The notes beneath the pieces are model-generated. The model made no database searches. It was not told the origin of the DNA and saw only the letters and a program-made list of their open reading frames with translations. Source: RGIG6165 sp045538835 (lineage in GTDB: Bacteria > Bacillota > Clostridia > Oscillospirales > Feifaniaceae). From it: DNA of 64,000 nt. The DNA lies in NCBI GenBank assembly GCA_045538835.1, contig JAZQEF010000002.1:124001-188000 (forward strand). The letters run 5' to 3'. The position numbers and the translations under genes were made by a program. Position 1 is the stretch's first letter; every line of letters starts with the position of its first letter. Shown here piece by piece: positions 15,218 through 24,343 of the stretch.

Positions 15218-16048
15218 ATGTATACTGAATTTTCACTTGTAATGAGAGATAAAAGCGAGCATTTTGTAAGAAGTTTTGTCCCCGATTCCCCAAAGGCTAT
15301 CCTTATATTGATTCACGGCAAAGGCGAACATAGCGGCCGTTACATACATTTCGGCAAAGAACTTGAAAAAGCAGGATATGCCGTATATGCACCTGACCTT
15401 CGCGGTCACGGCAAAACGGGTGGCAGAACAGGTCATACAGCGCCCAGAAGCACAATTCTCGACGATGTAGGCGAAGTCGTCTTATACGCAAAAATCAGGC
15501 ATCCTGACCTGCCTGTGTTTATGTACGGACACAGTATGGGTGGAAATATAATTCTCACATACAGACACAGACGTCCTGACGGTATAAAAGCATTTATTGC
15601 ATCTGCCCCCTGGCTCTATCTTGTAAAAGAATTCGCCGCACCTTTAAAAAAGGCGGTCATTGCTTTTTCCAAACTGCTGCCGCATACTGCTATAAACACA
15701 GGTATAGATGCAACAGTCATCACCTCTATTGAAGACGAACAAACGAAATATCTTGAAGACAAAAAAATGAACGGTGTTATCACAGTTGCAACGGTTGCCG
15801 ATGTATTTGTTGCGACTAAAGAGATATTTAAGTATGCCCCGACAGAAAAAACACCTTTTATGCTGCTTCACGGTGACGATGACAGACTTGTCGATGTCGA
15901 TGGCAGCAGAAAACTTTCAAAAATCTCCGGAGATGTCTGCGAATACAAAGAATACAAAGCAAATCGCCACGAAATACTGCACGATATCAGCCGTGATGAT
16001 GCCATAAGCGACATGATATCATACCTTGATAAGCAACTTGCAAAATGA
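15218..16048 (+). CDS. Alpha/beta hydrolase, monoacylglycerol lipase/lysophospholipase type
   Basis: 276 aa, Hydrolase_4 family. Oxyanion-hole HGKGEHSGRY (33-42), DLRGHG strand, nucleophile Ser106 in GHSMGG, acid in LLHGDDDRLVD and His in ANRHEIL. Soluble and cytosolic (no signal). Family members cleave monoacylglycerols or lysophospholipids. RBS AGGAGG. The stop overlaps the next ATG by 4 nt, linking it to a radical SAM gene of unrelated function. Confidence 0.9.
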   Translation: MYTEFSLVMRDKSEHFVRSFVPDSPKAILILIHGKGEHSGRYIHFGKELEKAGYAVYAPDLRGHGKTGGRTGHTAPRSTILDDVGEVVLYAKIRHPDLPVFMYGHSMGGNIILTYRHRRPDGIKAFIASAPWLYLVKEFAAPLKKAVIAFSKLLPHTAINTGIDATVITSIEDEQTKYLEDKKMNGVITVATVADVFVATKEIFKYAPTEKTPFMLLHGDDDRLVDVDGSRKLSKISGDVCEYKEYKANRHEILHDISRDDAISDMISYLDKQLAK

Positions 16049-16935
16049 ATTACACAAGTTTTTCAGACTATGCCAAAAGCGTATACGGTGATAAAGTATA
16101 TAAACTCTCTATAGAGGGCGGTATCACCTGCCCTAACCGTGACGGAACTTTAGGTTACGGCGGCTGCATTTATTGCGGCGCAAAAGGAAGCGGTGATTTT
16201 GCCGAATGTGAAGACAGTGTGACTTCGCAACTTGAGAGGGCAAAAAAACGTGTTGCCTCCAAATGCAAAAGCGGAAAATACATTGCATATTTTCAAAGTT
16301 TTACTGTCACATATCTTCCCATCAGCGAATTTGAAAAGAAGATTTTTGAGGCGCTCTCACTCGACTATATCGTCGGCATTTCTCTTGCCACACGCCCCGA
16401 CTGTCTGCCCGACGATGTGCTGGATGTGATAGAACGGGCAAACAGGATAAAACCTGTCATCGTGGAACTTGGTCTTCAGACTATCCACGAGGACACAGCG
16501 CTATATATCCGACGGGGATATAAACTGCCCATTTTTGATGAAGCGGTGGCAAAACTCAAAAAAATCGGGGTGCACACGGTTGCACATCTGATAGTGGGAC
16601 TTCCGGGTGAAAGTGCGGATATGATAAAACAAAGCGCGCTATATGCTGCAAAACATTGCGATGGTATAAAATTGCAGATGCTTCATATTTTAAAAGGAAC
16701 AGACCTCGAAAAAGACTATAAAGAGGGTAAATTCTCACTGTTTTCACTTGAAGAATATTCTGCCCTTATATGCGATATTCTATCCATATTGCCAACGAAT
16801 ACGGTAATACATCGCTTGACGGGTGACGGCGACAAAAACGAACTTATAGCGCCAATGTGGACAGCAAACAAGAAACTTGTTATTAATACTCTGCGTGAAG
16901 CAATACAAAACACAGATAAAAAACAATCCCATTAA
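16045..16935 (+). CDS. TIGR01212-family radical SAM protein (YtqA-like)
   Basis: 296 aa. N-terminal iron-sulfur pattern Cys29-x11-Cys41-x2-Cys44 (in CPNRDGT and GGCIYC), the unusual spacing that defines this family, followed by YFQSFTVTYLP, a TRPDCLPDDVLD segment and ELGLQTIHEDT. Family members are widespread and mostly uncharacterised; a tRNA or sulfur-related role has been discussed, but I claim none. Overlaps the upstream lipase gene by 4 nt. Its stop codon lies inside the downstream terminator stem. Confidence 0.88.
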   Translation: MNYTSFSDYAKSVYGDKVYKLSIEGGITCPNRDGTLGYGGCIYCGAKGSGDFAECEDSVTSQLERAKKRVASKCKSGKYIAYFQSFTVTYLPISEFEKKIFEALSLDYIVGISLATRPDCLPDDVLDVIERANRIKPVIVELGLQTIHEDTALYIRRGYKLPIFDEAVAKLKKIGVHTVAHLIVGLPGESADMIKQSALYAAKHCDGIKLQMLHILKGTDLEKDYKEGKFSLFSLEEYSALICDILSILPTNTVIHRLTGDGDKNELIAPMWTANKKLVINTLREAIQNTDKKQSH

Positions 16936-16959
16936 GAAACTTAATGGGATTGTTTTTTA
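16918..16959. terminator. Bidirectional terminator, 19-bp stem
   Basis: Perfect 19-bp inverted repeat 16918-16936/16940-16958 with a 3-nt loop; A-run and T-run on either side serve both convergent genes. The radical SAM stop codon (16933-16935) is within the stem. Confidence 0.93.
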
Positions 16960-16960
16960 T

Positions 16961-17983
16961 TTATCTCTGAACTCTTCCCGAGCCGTCGCCGCCTGCAAGT
17001 TTTTCAACTTCAGAAACGCGTACTCTGTTGTAGTCACCCTCTACCGAGTGCTTGAGTGCAGATGCGGCAACTGCAAATTCTATTGCTTCTTTTGAGGATT
17101 TACCCGAAAGAAGTGAGTAGATAAGTCCGCCGCCGAATGAATCGCCGCCGCCTACACGGTCAACTATATGTAAGTGATAACCCTTTGAGAAGTAGTAATC
17201 TTCTCCGTCGTAAAGCATACCTGCCCAGTCGTTATCACTTGCAGATATTGATGTACGAAGTGTTATTGCAACTTTTTCAAAGCCGAACTTGTCAGCAAGT
17301 TGCTTTGCAACACTCTTGTAACCCTCGTGATTAAGTTTGCCGCCGTATATATCTGTGTTTTCTGCTTCAATTCCGAATACGTCTTTAGCGTCCTCTTCGT
17401 TTGAGATACATACATCTACATACTGACAAAGTTCGGTCATCGCTGCACGTGCTTCATCTCTTGTCCAGAGCTTTCCTCTGTAGTTTAAGTCGCAGGATAT
17501 CTTTATACCCTTGCTCTTTGCAACTTTGCACGCCTCTTTGCAGATTTCTACCACATTTTCTCCGAGTGCGGGAGTAATTCCCGTAAAGTGGAACCAGTCT
17601 GCCCCTTCAAAAATGTCATCCCAATCAAAGTCTGCAACCGTTGCCTGCTGTATTGCCGAATACTTTCTGTCATATATGCATACAGAACCTCTCTGTGATG
17701 CACCTTTCTCTAAGTAGTAAATACCCACTCTTTCGCCGCCGCGTACTATCTTTGATGTGTCTATTCCAAAGTATCTGAGCGAATCTACCGCAGCCTGACC
17801 GATTGCATGCTTGGGCAACTTTGTAACATATACACTGTCTAATCCGTAATTTGCAAGCGATACTGCCACGTTTGCCTCACCGCCGCCGAATGTTGCCTGC
17901 ATCTGGTCATTCTGAAAAAAACGGTAATATCCGTTTGGTGCAAGACGAAGCATCAGTTCTCCGAATGTAACTACTCTTTTCAT
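16961..17983 (-). CDS. kdgK: 2-keto-3-deoxygluconate kinase (PfkB family)
   Basis: 340 aa PfkB/ribokinase-fold sugar kinase. FGGGEANVAVSLANYGL near the N-terminus (substrate side) and the C-terminal signature DRVGGGDSFGGGLIYSLL with the catalytic Asp. Phosphorylates KDG to KDPG, the substrate of the adjacent Eda aldolase; its ATG overlaps the eda stop by 4 nt. The three-gene cluster kdgK-eda-rraA-like suggests uronate or related sugar-acid catabolism. The promoter must lie upstream of the rraA-like gene. GGGD replaces the commoner GAGD, which is tolerated in the family. Confidence 0.88.
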   Translation of the reverse strand: MKRVVTFGELMLRLAPNGYYRFFQNDQMQATFGGGEANVAVSLANYGLDSVYVTKLPKHAIGQAAVDSLRYFGIDTSKIVRGGERVGIYYLEKGASQRGSVCIYDRKYSAIQQATVADFDWDDIFEGADWFHFTGITPALGENVVEICKEACKVAKSKGIKISCDLNYRGKLWTRDEARAAMTELCQYVDVCISNEEDAKDVFGIEAENTDIYGGKLNHEGYKSVAKQLADKFGFEKVAITLRTSISASDNDWAGMLYDGEDYYFSKGYHLHIVDRVGGGDSFGGGLIYSLLSGKSSKEAIEFAVAASALKHSVEGDYNRVRVSEVEKLAGGDGSGRVQR

Positions 17984-18618
17984 CCTCTTATCTCCTTTAA
18001 AAGTTTAACCGCCTCTGCAGTGAGTTTTTCTATTTCATCAAATTTACCTTCGTTGATAAGGTCTGCAGGTACCATCCAGCTTCCGCCACAGGCATATACT
18101 GCCTTGCAACCCAGATACTCAGCAAGATTCTTAGGTCCTATTCCTCCTGTTGGCATAAAGCGTACCTTTGTGTACGGTGCCGCTACCGCCTTTATCATCT
18201 TTACGCCGCCTGCCGCTTCTGCAGGGAAGAACTTTAGATACGTAAGGCCAAGTGACATTGCCGCTTCAATCTCTGTAGGTGTGCACACACCGGGAATTAT
18301 GGGGTAACCCTTCCCGTTGCAATGCTTTACAACTTCGGGGTTTAATCCGGGACTTACTATAAATGATGCGCCTGCTGCCATTGCCTTATCTGCCTGCTCT
18401 GTTGTAAGAACAGTCCCAGCACCTATGAAGAAGTCGGGATATGCATTATGTATAACCTTTATTGCTTCTTCTGCCGCGTCTGTACGGAATGTTATTTCAG
18501 CACAACACAGTCCGCCGTTTTTGAGTGCTTCTGCCAACGGCAGTGCATCTTTCACATTGTCTATCTTGATTACGGGTATTACTCCCATTTCACTTATTCT
18601 TTTAATTAACTGTTCCAC
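17980..18618 (-). CDS. eda: 2-dehydro-3-deoxyphosphogluconate aldolase (KDPG/KHG aldolase)
   Basis: 212 aa, class I TIM-barrel aldolase. Schiff-base Lys129 in YLKFFPAE, Glu41 and Arg45 in EITFRT, and phosphate-binding MPTGGIG. Splits KDPG into pyruvate and glyceraldehyde 3-phosphate. Middle gene of the sugar-acid operon, overlapping kdgK by 4 nt and 18 nt after the RraA-like gene. Confidence 0.94.
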   Translation of the reverse strand: MEQLIKRISEMGVIPVIKIDNVKDALPLAEALKNGGLCCAEITFRTDAAEEAIKVIHNAYPDFFIGAGTVLTTEQADKAMAAGASFIVSPGLNPEVVKHCNGKGYPIIPGVCTPTEIEAAMSLGLTYLKFFPAEAAGGVKMIKAVAAPYTKVRFMPTGGIGPKNLAEYLGCKAVYACGGSWMVPADLINEGKFDEIEKLTAEAVKLLKEIRG

Positions 18619-18636
18619 AAAATCACCCTCTCTGTA

Positions 18637-19551
18637 TTAAAGTGCCGTCTGTGTATCGTTGGGATCACCGTTTCTTGCAAGGTCATATTCCTTTGACCAG
18701 TCAAGGTCACGGTATTCCTCACCTCTGGGGTCGGTTTTGATCCAATCAACAAGCATATCCAGCATTTCTTCTGTCCAAGTGTTTCTGTCTATCTGTGCAG
18801 TTGTGAACTTACCCTGACCTATCATTTCGAAACCGAAATCGTCCTTAACGTGTGTCTTGGCAGCGCCTTCAACAACGTCTGCAACAAGATGGCTGGGGAT
18901 AAAGAGTACACCGCCGCCTGCACCGAATACAATATCGCCGGGCAGACATACAGCGCCACCAAAGTTGGTGATATCATTCCAGTCCTTCATAACGAATTCA
19001 CGAATCGGTGTGGGGTCAATTCCACGATAGTATACCTGTACATCAGGAACCTGCTTCATCTGTTCAACGTCTCTTACACCGCCCCAGATTACGGCGCCGC
19101 CGTTCTTAGTGTGCTTCTTTACTGCAGTTGTAAGGTTTCCGCCAAGGAATGTTCCCTTATATATCTTGTCATACATATCACAGACAACAACGTCGCGTTC
19201 ATAAAGATTGTCGATTACCCACTGGTTGTAGTTACCGTTTCTTCCATCTTCGGCACCACGTGCAAACTGAAGTTCGTGAAGGTCGGGACGTGTGGGGCAG
19301 AAAGAACAGGTTACTGCACGGCCAACCAACTTCCTTCCGTCATCGTGTAAGGGGGTAAGCGGTGCAAGGCCGCCACCCACGAACTGGTTTTCATAACCGA
19401 GAACGTAAATGGGTTTCCACACTTCTTCAAGTGTCATTCCGTAAAGCGCATTAAGATACTTATCTTCTACCTTAGGTCTTCCGTCAGGAAGTCTTTCCCC
19501 TTTCCACAAAGGTGTAAGGGCTATCACTGATTCTCTGTCATTAAAATGCAT
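18637..19551 (-). CDS. RraA/HMG-aldolase-like family protein, long form
   Basis: 304 aa. The RraA fold signature appears as VIWGGVRDVEQMKQV and RGIDPTP, with PGDIVFGAGGGVLFIP afterwards. The Asp-Arg pair in GGVRD corresponds to the metal and substrate site of the class II 4-hydroxy-4-methyl-2-oxoglutarate/oxaloacetate lyases. It is longer than classic RraA (about 160 aa), with extra N- and C-terminal regions. Placement ahead of eda and kdgK suggests it acts on a sugar acid or 2-oxoacid rather than on RNase E. The ATG at 19551 has GGAG 9 nt upstream; an ATG 15 nt earlier is part of that site and is rejected. Confidence 0.75.
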   Translation of the reverse strand: MHFNDRESVIALTPLWKGERLPDGRPKVEDKYLNALYGMTLEEVWKPIYVLGYENQFVGGGLAPLTPLHDDGRKLVGRAVTCSFCPTRPDLHELQFARGAEDGRNGNYNQWVIDNLYERDVVVCDMYDKIYKGTFLGGNLTTAVKKHTKNGGAVIWGGVRDVEQMKQVPDVQVYYRGIDPTPIREFVMKDWNDITNFGGAVCLPGDIVFGAGGGVLFIPSHLVADVVEGAAKTHVKDDFGFEMIGQGKFTTAQIDRNTWTEEMLDMLVDWIKTDPRGEEYRDLDWSKEYDLARNGDPNDTQTAL

Positions 19552-19780
19552 AATAGTTAACTCCATATTTGAAATTTATCTCTCACAATTATTTATACAT
19601 TAAATATTTTACAATATAAATTGCTTGAAAAGTAGACTTTATTTGTCAATATTGTATGGTATTCGCTTAATTTAAAAAACTAATATAATTGTCTTTTAAC
19701 CAAAATAAATATGAGCACATTATTATACTTATTAATTACAGTACAGATGTGGTCATACAAATTACACATTTTGTTTATAA
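19552..19780. other. AT-rich intergenic leader upstream of rraA-like gene
   Basis: 229 nt of AT-rich DNA with no ORF. A TTGACA is visible on the minus strand near 19649-19654 but without a well-spaced -10. It should contain the operon promoter and any sugar-acid regulator site; I see no clear operator. Confidence 0.4.
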
Positions 19781-19813
19781 AAAAATAGGTATCCATAAAG
19801 GATACCTATTTTT
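19781..19813 (-). terminator. tuf terminator (end of str operon)
   Basis: 14-bp perfect stem AAAAATAGGTATCC/GGATACCTATTTTT with an ATAAA loop, 17 nt after the tuf stop. Confidence 0.93.
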
Positions 19814-19829
19814 ATCTGTTAAACAGAAA

Positions 19830-21032
19830 TTATTCGTTAATAGCTGTTACAACGCCTGAACCAACTGTTCTGCCGCCTTCACGGATAGCGAAACGGAGAC
19901 CTGCTTCAATAGCAATGGGAGTGATAAGTTCAACATCCATAACAACGTTGTCACCGGGCATGCACATTTCTGTACCTGCGGGAAGATTTACAACACCTGT
20001 TACGTCTGTAGTTGTGAAATAGAACTGGGGACGATAGTTGTTGAAGAAGGGAGTATGACGGCCACCTTCTTCCTTAGTGAGTACGTAAACCTGACCAGCA
20101 AACTTCTTGTGAGGATTGATACTGCCGGGTTTAGCAAGAACCTGACCACGTTCAATGTCTGTTCTCTGAACACCACGGAGAAGTGCACCGATGTTATCGC
20201 CTGCTTCAGCAAAGTCAAGAAGCTTTCTGAACATTTCGATACCTGTAACAGTTGTCTTCTTAGCTTCGTCCATAAGACCAACAATTTCAACTTCTTCACC
20301 AAGGTTAAGAACGCCACGTTCAACACGGCCTGTAGCAACTGTACCACGACCTGTGATTGTGAATACGTCCTCGACAGGCATAAGGAAGGGCATATCTGCC
20401 TTACGGTCGGGAGTAGGAATATAACTGTCTACTGCATCCATAAGTTCCTTAATGCAAGCATATTCGGGAGCAGAAGGATCACTTGAAGCGCTATCAAGCG
20501 CTACCTTACCTGAACCGCGGATGATCGGAATTTCGTCACCGGGGAATTCGTAAGTAGAAAGTGTTTCACGGATTTCCATTTCAACGAGTTCGAGAAGTTC
20601 GTCATCGTCAACCTGGTCACACTTGTTCATGAATACAACGATTGCGGGAACGCCAACCTGACGAGCAAGGAGAAGGTGCTCCTTAGTCTGAGCCATAGGA
20701 CCGTCAGTAGCAGCGATAACAAGGATACCGCCGTCCATCTGAGCAGCACCTGTGATCATGTTCTTAACGTAGTCAGCATGTCCGGGGCAGTCAACGTGAG
20801 CGTAGTGACGTGCTTCTGTCTCGTACTCAACGTGTGCTGTATTGATTGTGATACCTCTTTCTCTCTCTTCAGGAGCCTTATCGATGTTTGCATAATCTTC
20901 AAACTGAGCCTTACCTGAAAGTGAAAGGAACTTTGTGATAGCGGCAGTAAGAGTTGTCTTACCATGGTCAACGTGACCGATTGTACCAATGTTTACATGG
21001 GGCTTGGTTCTCTCAAACTTAGCTTTTGCCAT
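19830..21032 (-). CDS. tuf: Elongation factor Tu
   Basis: 400 aa. GTP-binding motifs GHVDHGKTT (G1), DCPGHADYV (G3) and NKCD (G4); domains II and III follow, ending VGSGVVTAINE. Delivers aminoacyl-tRNA to the ribosome. Last gene of the rpsL-rpsG-fusA-tuf operon, but with its own promoter in the 85-nt gap after fusA. RBS AGGAGG. Confidence 0.98.
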   Translation of the reverse strand: MAKAKFERTKPHVNIGTIGHVDHGKTTLTAAITKFLSLSGKAQFEDYANIDKAPEERERGITINTAHVEYETEARHYAHVDCPGHADYVKNMITGAAQMDGGILVIAATDGPMAQTKEHLLLARQVGVPAIVVFMNKCDQVDDDELLELVEMEIRETLSTYEFPGDEIPIIRGSGKVALDSASSDPSAPEYACIKELMDAVDSYIPTPDRKADMPFLMPVEDVFTITGRGTVATGRVERGVLNLGEEVEIVGLMDEAKKTTVTGIEMFRKLLDFAEAGDNIGALLRGVQRTDIERGQVLAKPGSINPHKKFAGQVYVLTKEEGGRHTPFFNNYRPQFYFTTTDVTGVVNLPAGTEMCMPGDNVVMDVELITPIAIEAGLRFAIREGGRTVGSGVVTAINE

Positions 21033-21079
21033 TTTGCTTTCCTCCTAGCAATAAATAATTTTAATGATTTATTAGTTTT

Positions 21080-21108
21080 ATAATATAATAATTTGACAGA
21101 AATTACAA
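21080..21108 (-). promoter_or_regulatory. Internal promoter of tuf
   Basis: Minus-strand TTGTAA (21108-21103), 17-nt spacer, TATTAT (21085-21080), directly after fusA. Would give extra tuf mRNA. Confidence 0.6.
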
Positions 21109-21117
21109 GAGTAATTT

Positions 21118-23199
21118 TTAGTCTTTCTTTGCTCTGCTGCTGATAATCTCTTCTGCAACAGACTTCGGAACTTCTGCGAAACTGTCAGGTTCCATCGCAT
21201 ATACGCCGCGTCCCTGTGTCTGTGAACGGAGATCTGTAGCGTAACCGAACATTTCGGACAGCGGAACTTTAGCATCAACCTGCTTAGCGCCCGAACGGTC
21301 AACCTGACCGAGAATGAGACCGCGGCGTGAGCTGAAGTCACCCATTACTGAACCGAGGTATTCTTCGGGAACTGTTGTTGAAACCTTCATGATAGGCTCT
21401 ATAAGAACAGGATCTGCCTTAGCCATTGCTTCCTTAAACGCCATTGAACCGGCGATCTTAAATGCCATTTCGGACGAGTCGACTTCATGGTAAGAACCGT
21501 CGATAAGTGTTACCTTTACGTCAACAACATTGTAGCCGGCAATAATACCTGACTGCATTGCGCCCTGGATACCTGCGTCAACTGCAGGGATATATTCCTT
21601 GGGAATAGCACCACCGACAATTTTATTGACAAATTCGTATCCTTTACCGCTTTCGTTAGGTTCAATTGTGATCTTACAGTGACCGAACTGACCTTTACCG
21701 CCTGACTGACGCTTGAATGTAGTGTCAGCAGTAGCTTCACGGCGAATCGTTTCTTTGTAAGCAACCTGAGGCTTACCGATGTTTGCTTCGACCTTGAATT
21801 CTCTGAGGAGACGGTCAACAATGATCTCAAGGTGAAGTTCACCCATACCTGCGATGATTGTCTGACCTGTTTCTTCGTCTGTATAAGTTCTGAATGTCGG
21901 GTCTTCTTCAGCGAGCTTTGCAAGAGCAATGCCCATCTTTTCCTGACCTGCCTTTGTCTTAGGCTCGATAGCAACACGGATAAGGGGTTCGGGGAATTCC
22001 ATAGACTCAAGAATGATGGGATGATTCTCATCACAGAGCGTATCACCTGTTGTTGTGTTCTTAAGACCGACAGCAGCAGCGATATCACCCGAGTAAACGA
22101 TGTCTATATCCTTACGCTCGTTTGCATGCATCTGCAGGATACGGCCGATTCTCTCGTCGTTGTCCTTAACAGAGTTGTAAACGCTTGAACCCTTTGCGAG
22201 TGTACCTGAGTACACACGGAAGAAGCAGAGTTTACCTACAAACGGGTCGGTCATGATCTTGAATGCAAGAGCTGAGAACGGCTCGTTATCTGATGAAGGT
22301 CTTTCTTCTTCTTCGTCTGTGTCCGGATTGACGCCCTTGATGTTGGGAACGTCTGTCGGTGCAGGCATATAGTCAACAACTGCATCCAGCATCTTCTGAA
22401 CGCCCTTGTTCTTGTATGAAGTACCGCATACAACGGGAACCATTTCGTTAGCAATGGTCATCTTACGGATACCCTTCTTGAGGTCTTCTATTGAAAGGTC
22501 GCCCTCTTCAAAGTACTTTTCCATAAGTTCTTCCGAACCTTCTGCAACGTGCTCAACAAGTTCACTTCTGTACTGCTGAGCCTTTTCCTGCATATCGGCG
22601 GGAATTTCTTCTACTCTGATGTCCTTTCCAAGATCATCATAGTAAACGTAAGCTTTCATTTCGAGCAGGTCAATAATACCCTTGAAGGTATCTTCCTGAC
22701 CGATGGGAAGCTGTATCGGAACGGCATTACATTTAAGGCGCTCTCTCATCATGTCTACAACACGGTAGAAGTTTGCGCCCATAATGTCCATCTTATTGAC
22801 ATATGCCATTCTCGGAACACGATATTTATCAGCCTGTCTCCAAACTGTTTCAGACTGAGGCTCAACACCGCCCTTAGCGCAGAGAACTGTTACAGAACCG
22901 TCGAGTACACGGAGTGAACGCTCAACTTCAACTGTAAAGTCAACGTGGCCGGGAGTGTCGATAATATTGATTCTATGGCCGTTCCAGTGACATGTTGTAG
23001 CAGCAGAAGTAATGGTAATACCTCTCTCCTGTTCCTGCTCCATCCAGTCCATCGTTGCCGAACCGTCATGAGTTTCACCTATTTTATGGTTAACACCTGA
23101 GTAAAACAGGATACGCTCGGTAGTCGTGGTCTTGCCGGCATCGATATGAGCCATAATTCCTATATTTCTGGTAAGTTCCAGAGGATATTCTCTGCCCAT
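21118..23199 (-). CDS. fusA: Elongation factor G
   Basis: 693 aa, full length. G motifs AHIDAGKTTTTERIL, DTPGHVDFT and NKMD, with domains II-V following, including the RRG-LGQVDRSG region near the C-terminus. Drives translocation. 20 nt after rpsG, RBS AAAGGAG. Confidence 0.98.
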   Translation of the reverse strand: MGREYPLELTRNIGIMAHIDAGKTTTTERILFYSGVNHKIGETHDGSATMDWMEQEQERGITITSAATTCHWNGHRINIIDTPGHVDFTVEVERSLRVLDGSVTVLCAKGGVEPQSETVWRQADKYRVPRMAYVNKMDIMGANFYRVVDMMRERLKCNAVPIQLPIGQEDTFKGIIDLLEMKAYVYYDDLGKDIRVEEIPADMQEKAQQYRSELVEHVAEGSEELMEKYFEEGDLSIEDLKKGIRKMTIANEMVPVVCGTSYKNKGVQKMLDAVVDYMPAPTDVPNIKGVNPDTDEEEERPSSDNEPFSALAFKIMTDPFVGKLCFFRVYSGTLAKGSSVYNSVKDNDERIGRILQMHANERKDIDIVYSGDIAAAVGLKNTTTGDTLCDENHPIILESMEFPEPLIRVAIEPKTKAGQEKMGIALAKLAEEDPTFRTYTDEETGQTIIAGMGELHLEIIVDRLLREFKVEANIGKPQVAYKETIRREATADTTFKRQSGGKGQFGHCKITIEPNESGKGYEFVNKIVGGAIPKEYIPAVDAGIQGAMQSGIIAGYNVVDVKVTLIDGSYHEVDSSEMAFKIAGSMAFKEAMAKADPVLIEPIMKVSTTVPEEYLGSVMGDFSSRRGLILGQVDRSGAKQVDAKVPLSEMFGYATDLRSQTQGRGVYAMEPDSFAEVPKSVAEEIISSRAKKD

Positions 23200-23219
23200 T
23201 CTTTTTCTCCTTTAGGAAA

Positions 23220-23690
23220 TTAATATCTGTAATGAGCAAAAGCCTTGTTTGCCTCTGCCATCTTGTGTGTATCTTCCTTCTTCTTAACTGCACCGCCGGT
23301 GTTGTTAAGAGCGTCGAGGATTTCGTTTGCAAGTCTGTCCTTCATCGTTCTTTCGCTTCTCGCTCTTGAATAAGTTGTGAGCCAGCGCAGACCGAGAGTC
23401 TGTCTTCTTGCAGGGCGTACCTCCATAGGAACCTGGTAAGTTGCACCGCCTACTCTTCTTGCTTTAACTTCGAGAACGGGCATAATGTTTTCCATAGCCG
23501 TTTCGAATGCTTCCAGTGCATCCTTGCCTGACTTTTCTTTTACAACGTCAAATGCGTCGTAAACAATTTTCTGTGCAACACCCTTCTTACCATCAAGCAT
23601 AATGTTGTTGATAAGTCTTGTAACAAGCTTACTGCCGTACATAGGATCGGGTAACACATCTCTTACGGGAACTGAACCTCTTCTTGGCAC
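23220..23690 (-). CDS. rpsG: 30S ribosomal protein S7
   Basis: 156 aa from the GTG at 23690, exactly the family length; the product begins (M)PRRGSVPVRDVLPDPMYGS. GAAGGAGGG lies 7 nt upstream. A longer in-frame ORF (17 extra codons) has no family support. S7 initiates assembly of the 30S head. In E. coli S7 also represses the str operon by binding the S12-S7 gap; the 152-nt gap here is structured. Confidence 0.97.
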   Translation of the reverse strand: MPRRGSVPVRDVLPDPMYGSKLVTRLINNIMLDGKKGVAQKIVYDAFDVVKEKSGKDALEAFETAMENIMPVLEVKARRVGGATYQVPMEVRPARRQTLGLRWLTTYSRARSERTMKDRLANEILDALNNTGGAVKKKEDTHKMAEANKAFAHYRY

Positions 23691-23842
23691 TGTTCTTCCC
23701 TCCTTCACATTATTATTGATATCATAGGTACTCGAAAGCATACACGCTTCCGTATGTGCAAAGCCGAGATTCTACATATATATAGAATACGGCAAAGCAC
23801 TTTGCTTTGCGTAGTTATTAACGCAAAATTGTTATCAGCGGA
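23691..23842 (-). promoter_or_regulatory. Structured rpsL-rpsG intercistronic region, possible S7 site
   Basis: On the minus strand there are several hairpins: TACGCAAAGC/GCTTTGCCGTA (one bulge), TTCTA/TAGAA around an AT repeat, and CATAC/GTATG just ahead of the rpsG ribosome binding site. The length and position parallel the S7-binding autoregulatory site of E. coli, but no sequence homology is claimed. Confidence 0.4.
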
Positions 23843-24262
23843 TTACTTGCCTGCCTTGGGACGCTTAGCACCGTACTTAGAACGGCTCTGATTTCTCTTG
23901 TCAACGCCCTGTGTATCAAGTGTACCTCTGATGATGTGGTAACGAACACCGGGAAGGTCACGTACCCTGCCGCCACGAATAAGAACAACGCTGTGCTCCT
24001 GAAGATTGTGGCCTATACCGGGGATATACGCGGTAACTTCCGTACCGTTTGAAAGACGAACTCTTGCTATCTTACGAAGAGCTGAGTTAGGCTTCTTAGG
24101 TGTGGTCGTCTTAACAGCTGTGCATACGCCTCTCTTCTGAGGTGATGAAAGATTTGTGGGCTGCTTCTTAAGAGTGTTGAAACCCTTCTGAAGTGCAGGA
24201 GCCGTAGACTTCTTCACTGCTGTTTTTCTGCCGTTTTTAACGAGCTGATTAAATGTCATCAT
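23843..24262 (-). CDS. rpsL: 30S ribosomal protein S12, Arg at the streptomycin Lys88 position
   Basis: 139 aa. Conserved TTTPKKPNSALRK (Lys42 region wild type) and GHNLQEHSVVLIRGG. The next stretch reads RVRDLPGVRYH where nearly all bacteria have RVKDLPG: the codon CGT gives Arg at the position of E. coli Lys87/88. S12 tunes decoding at the A site. It follows a strong promoter and two leader hairpins. Two adjacent ATG codons are possible; I use the first, with GGAGG upstream. No L7Ae-like gene lies between rpoC and rpsL. Confidence 0.97.
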   Translation of the reverse strand: MMTFNQLVKNGRKTAVKKSTAPALQKGFNTLKKQPTNLSSPQKRGVCTAVKTTTPKKPNSALRKIARVRLSNGTEVTAYIPGIGHNLQEHSVVLIRGGRVRDLPGVRYHIIRGTLDTQGVDKRNQSRSKYGAKRPKAGK

Positions 24263-24286
24263 TTTCTTAGTTTTCCTCCTTTCCTA

Positions 24287-24338
24287 AATAGGTTTGTACC
24301 AAACAAGCATTATGCTGCTTATTTTGTACAAATCTATT
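24287..24338 (-). promoter_or_regulatory. rpsL leader hairpin 2
   Basis: 23-nt arms 24287-24309 and 24316-24338 pair with two mismatches and one wobble around a 6-nt loop. No U-tract follows; the rpsL ribosome binding site comes right after it on the minus strand. Confidence 0.65.
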
Positions 24339-24343
24339 CAGAC

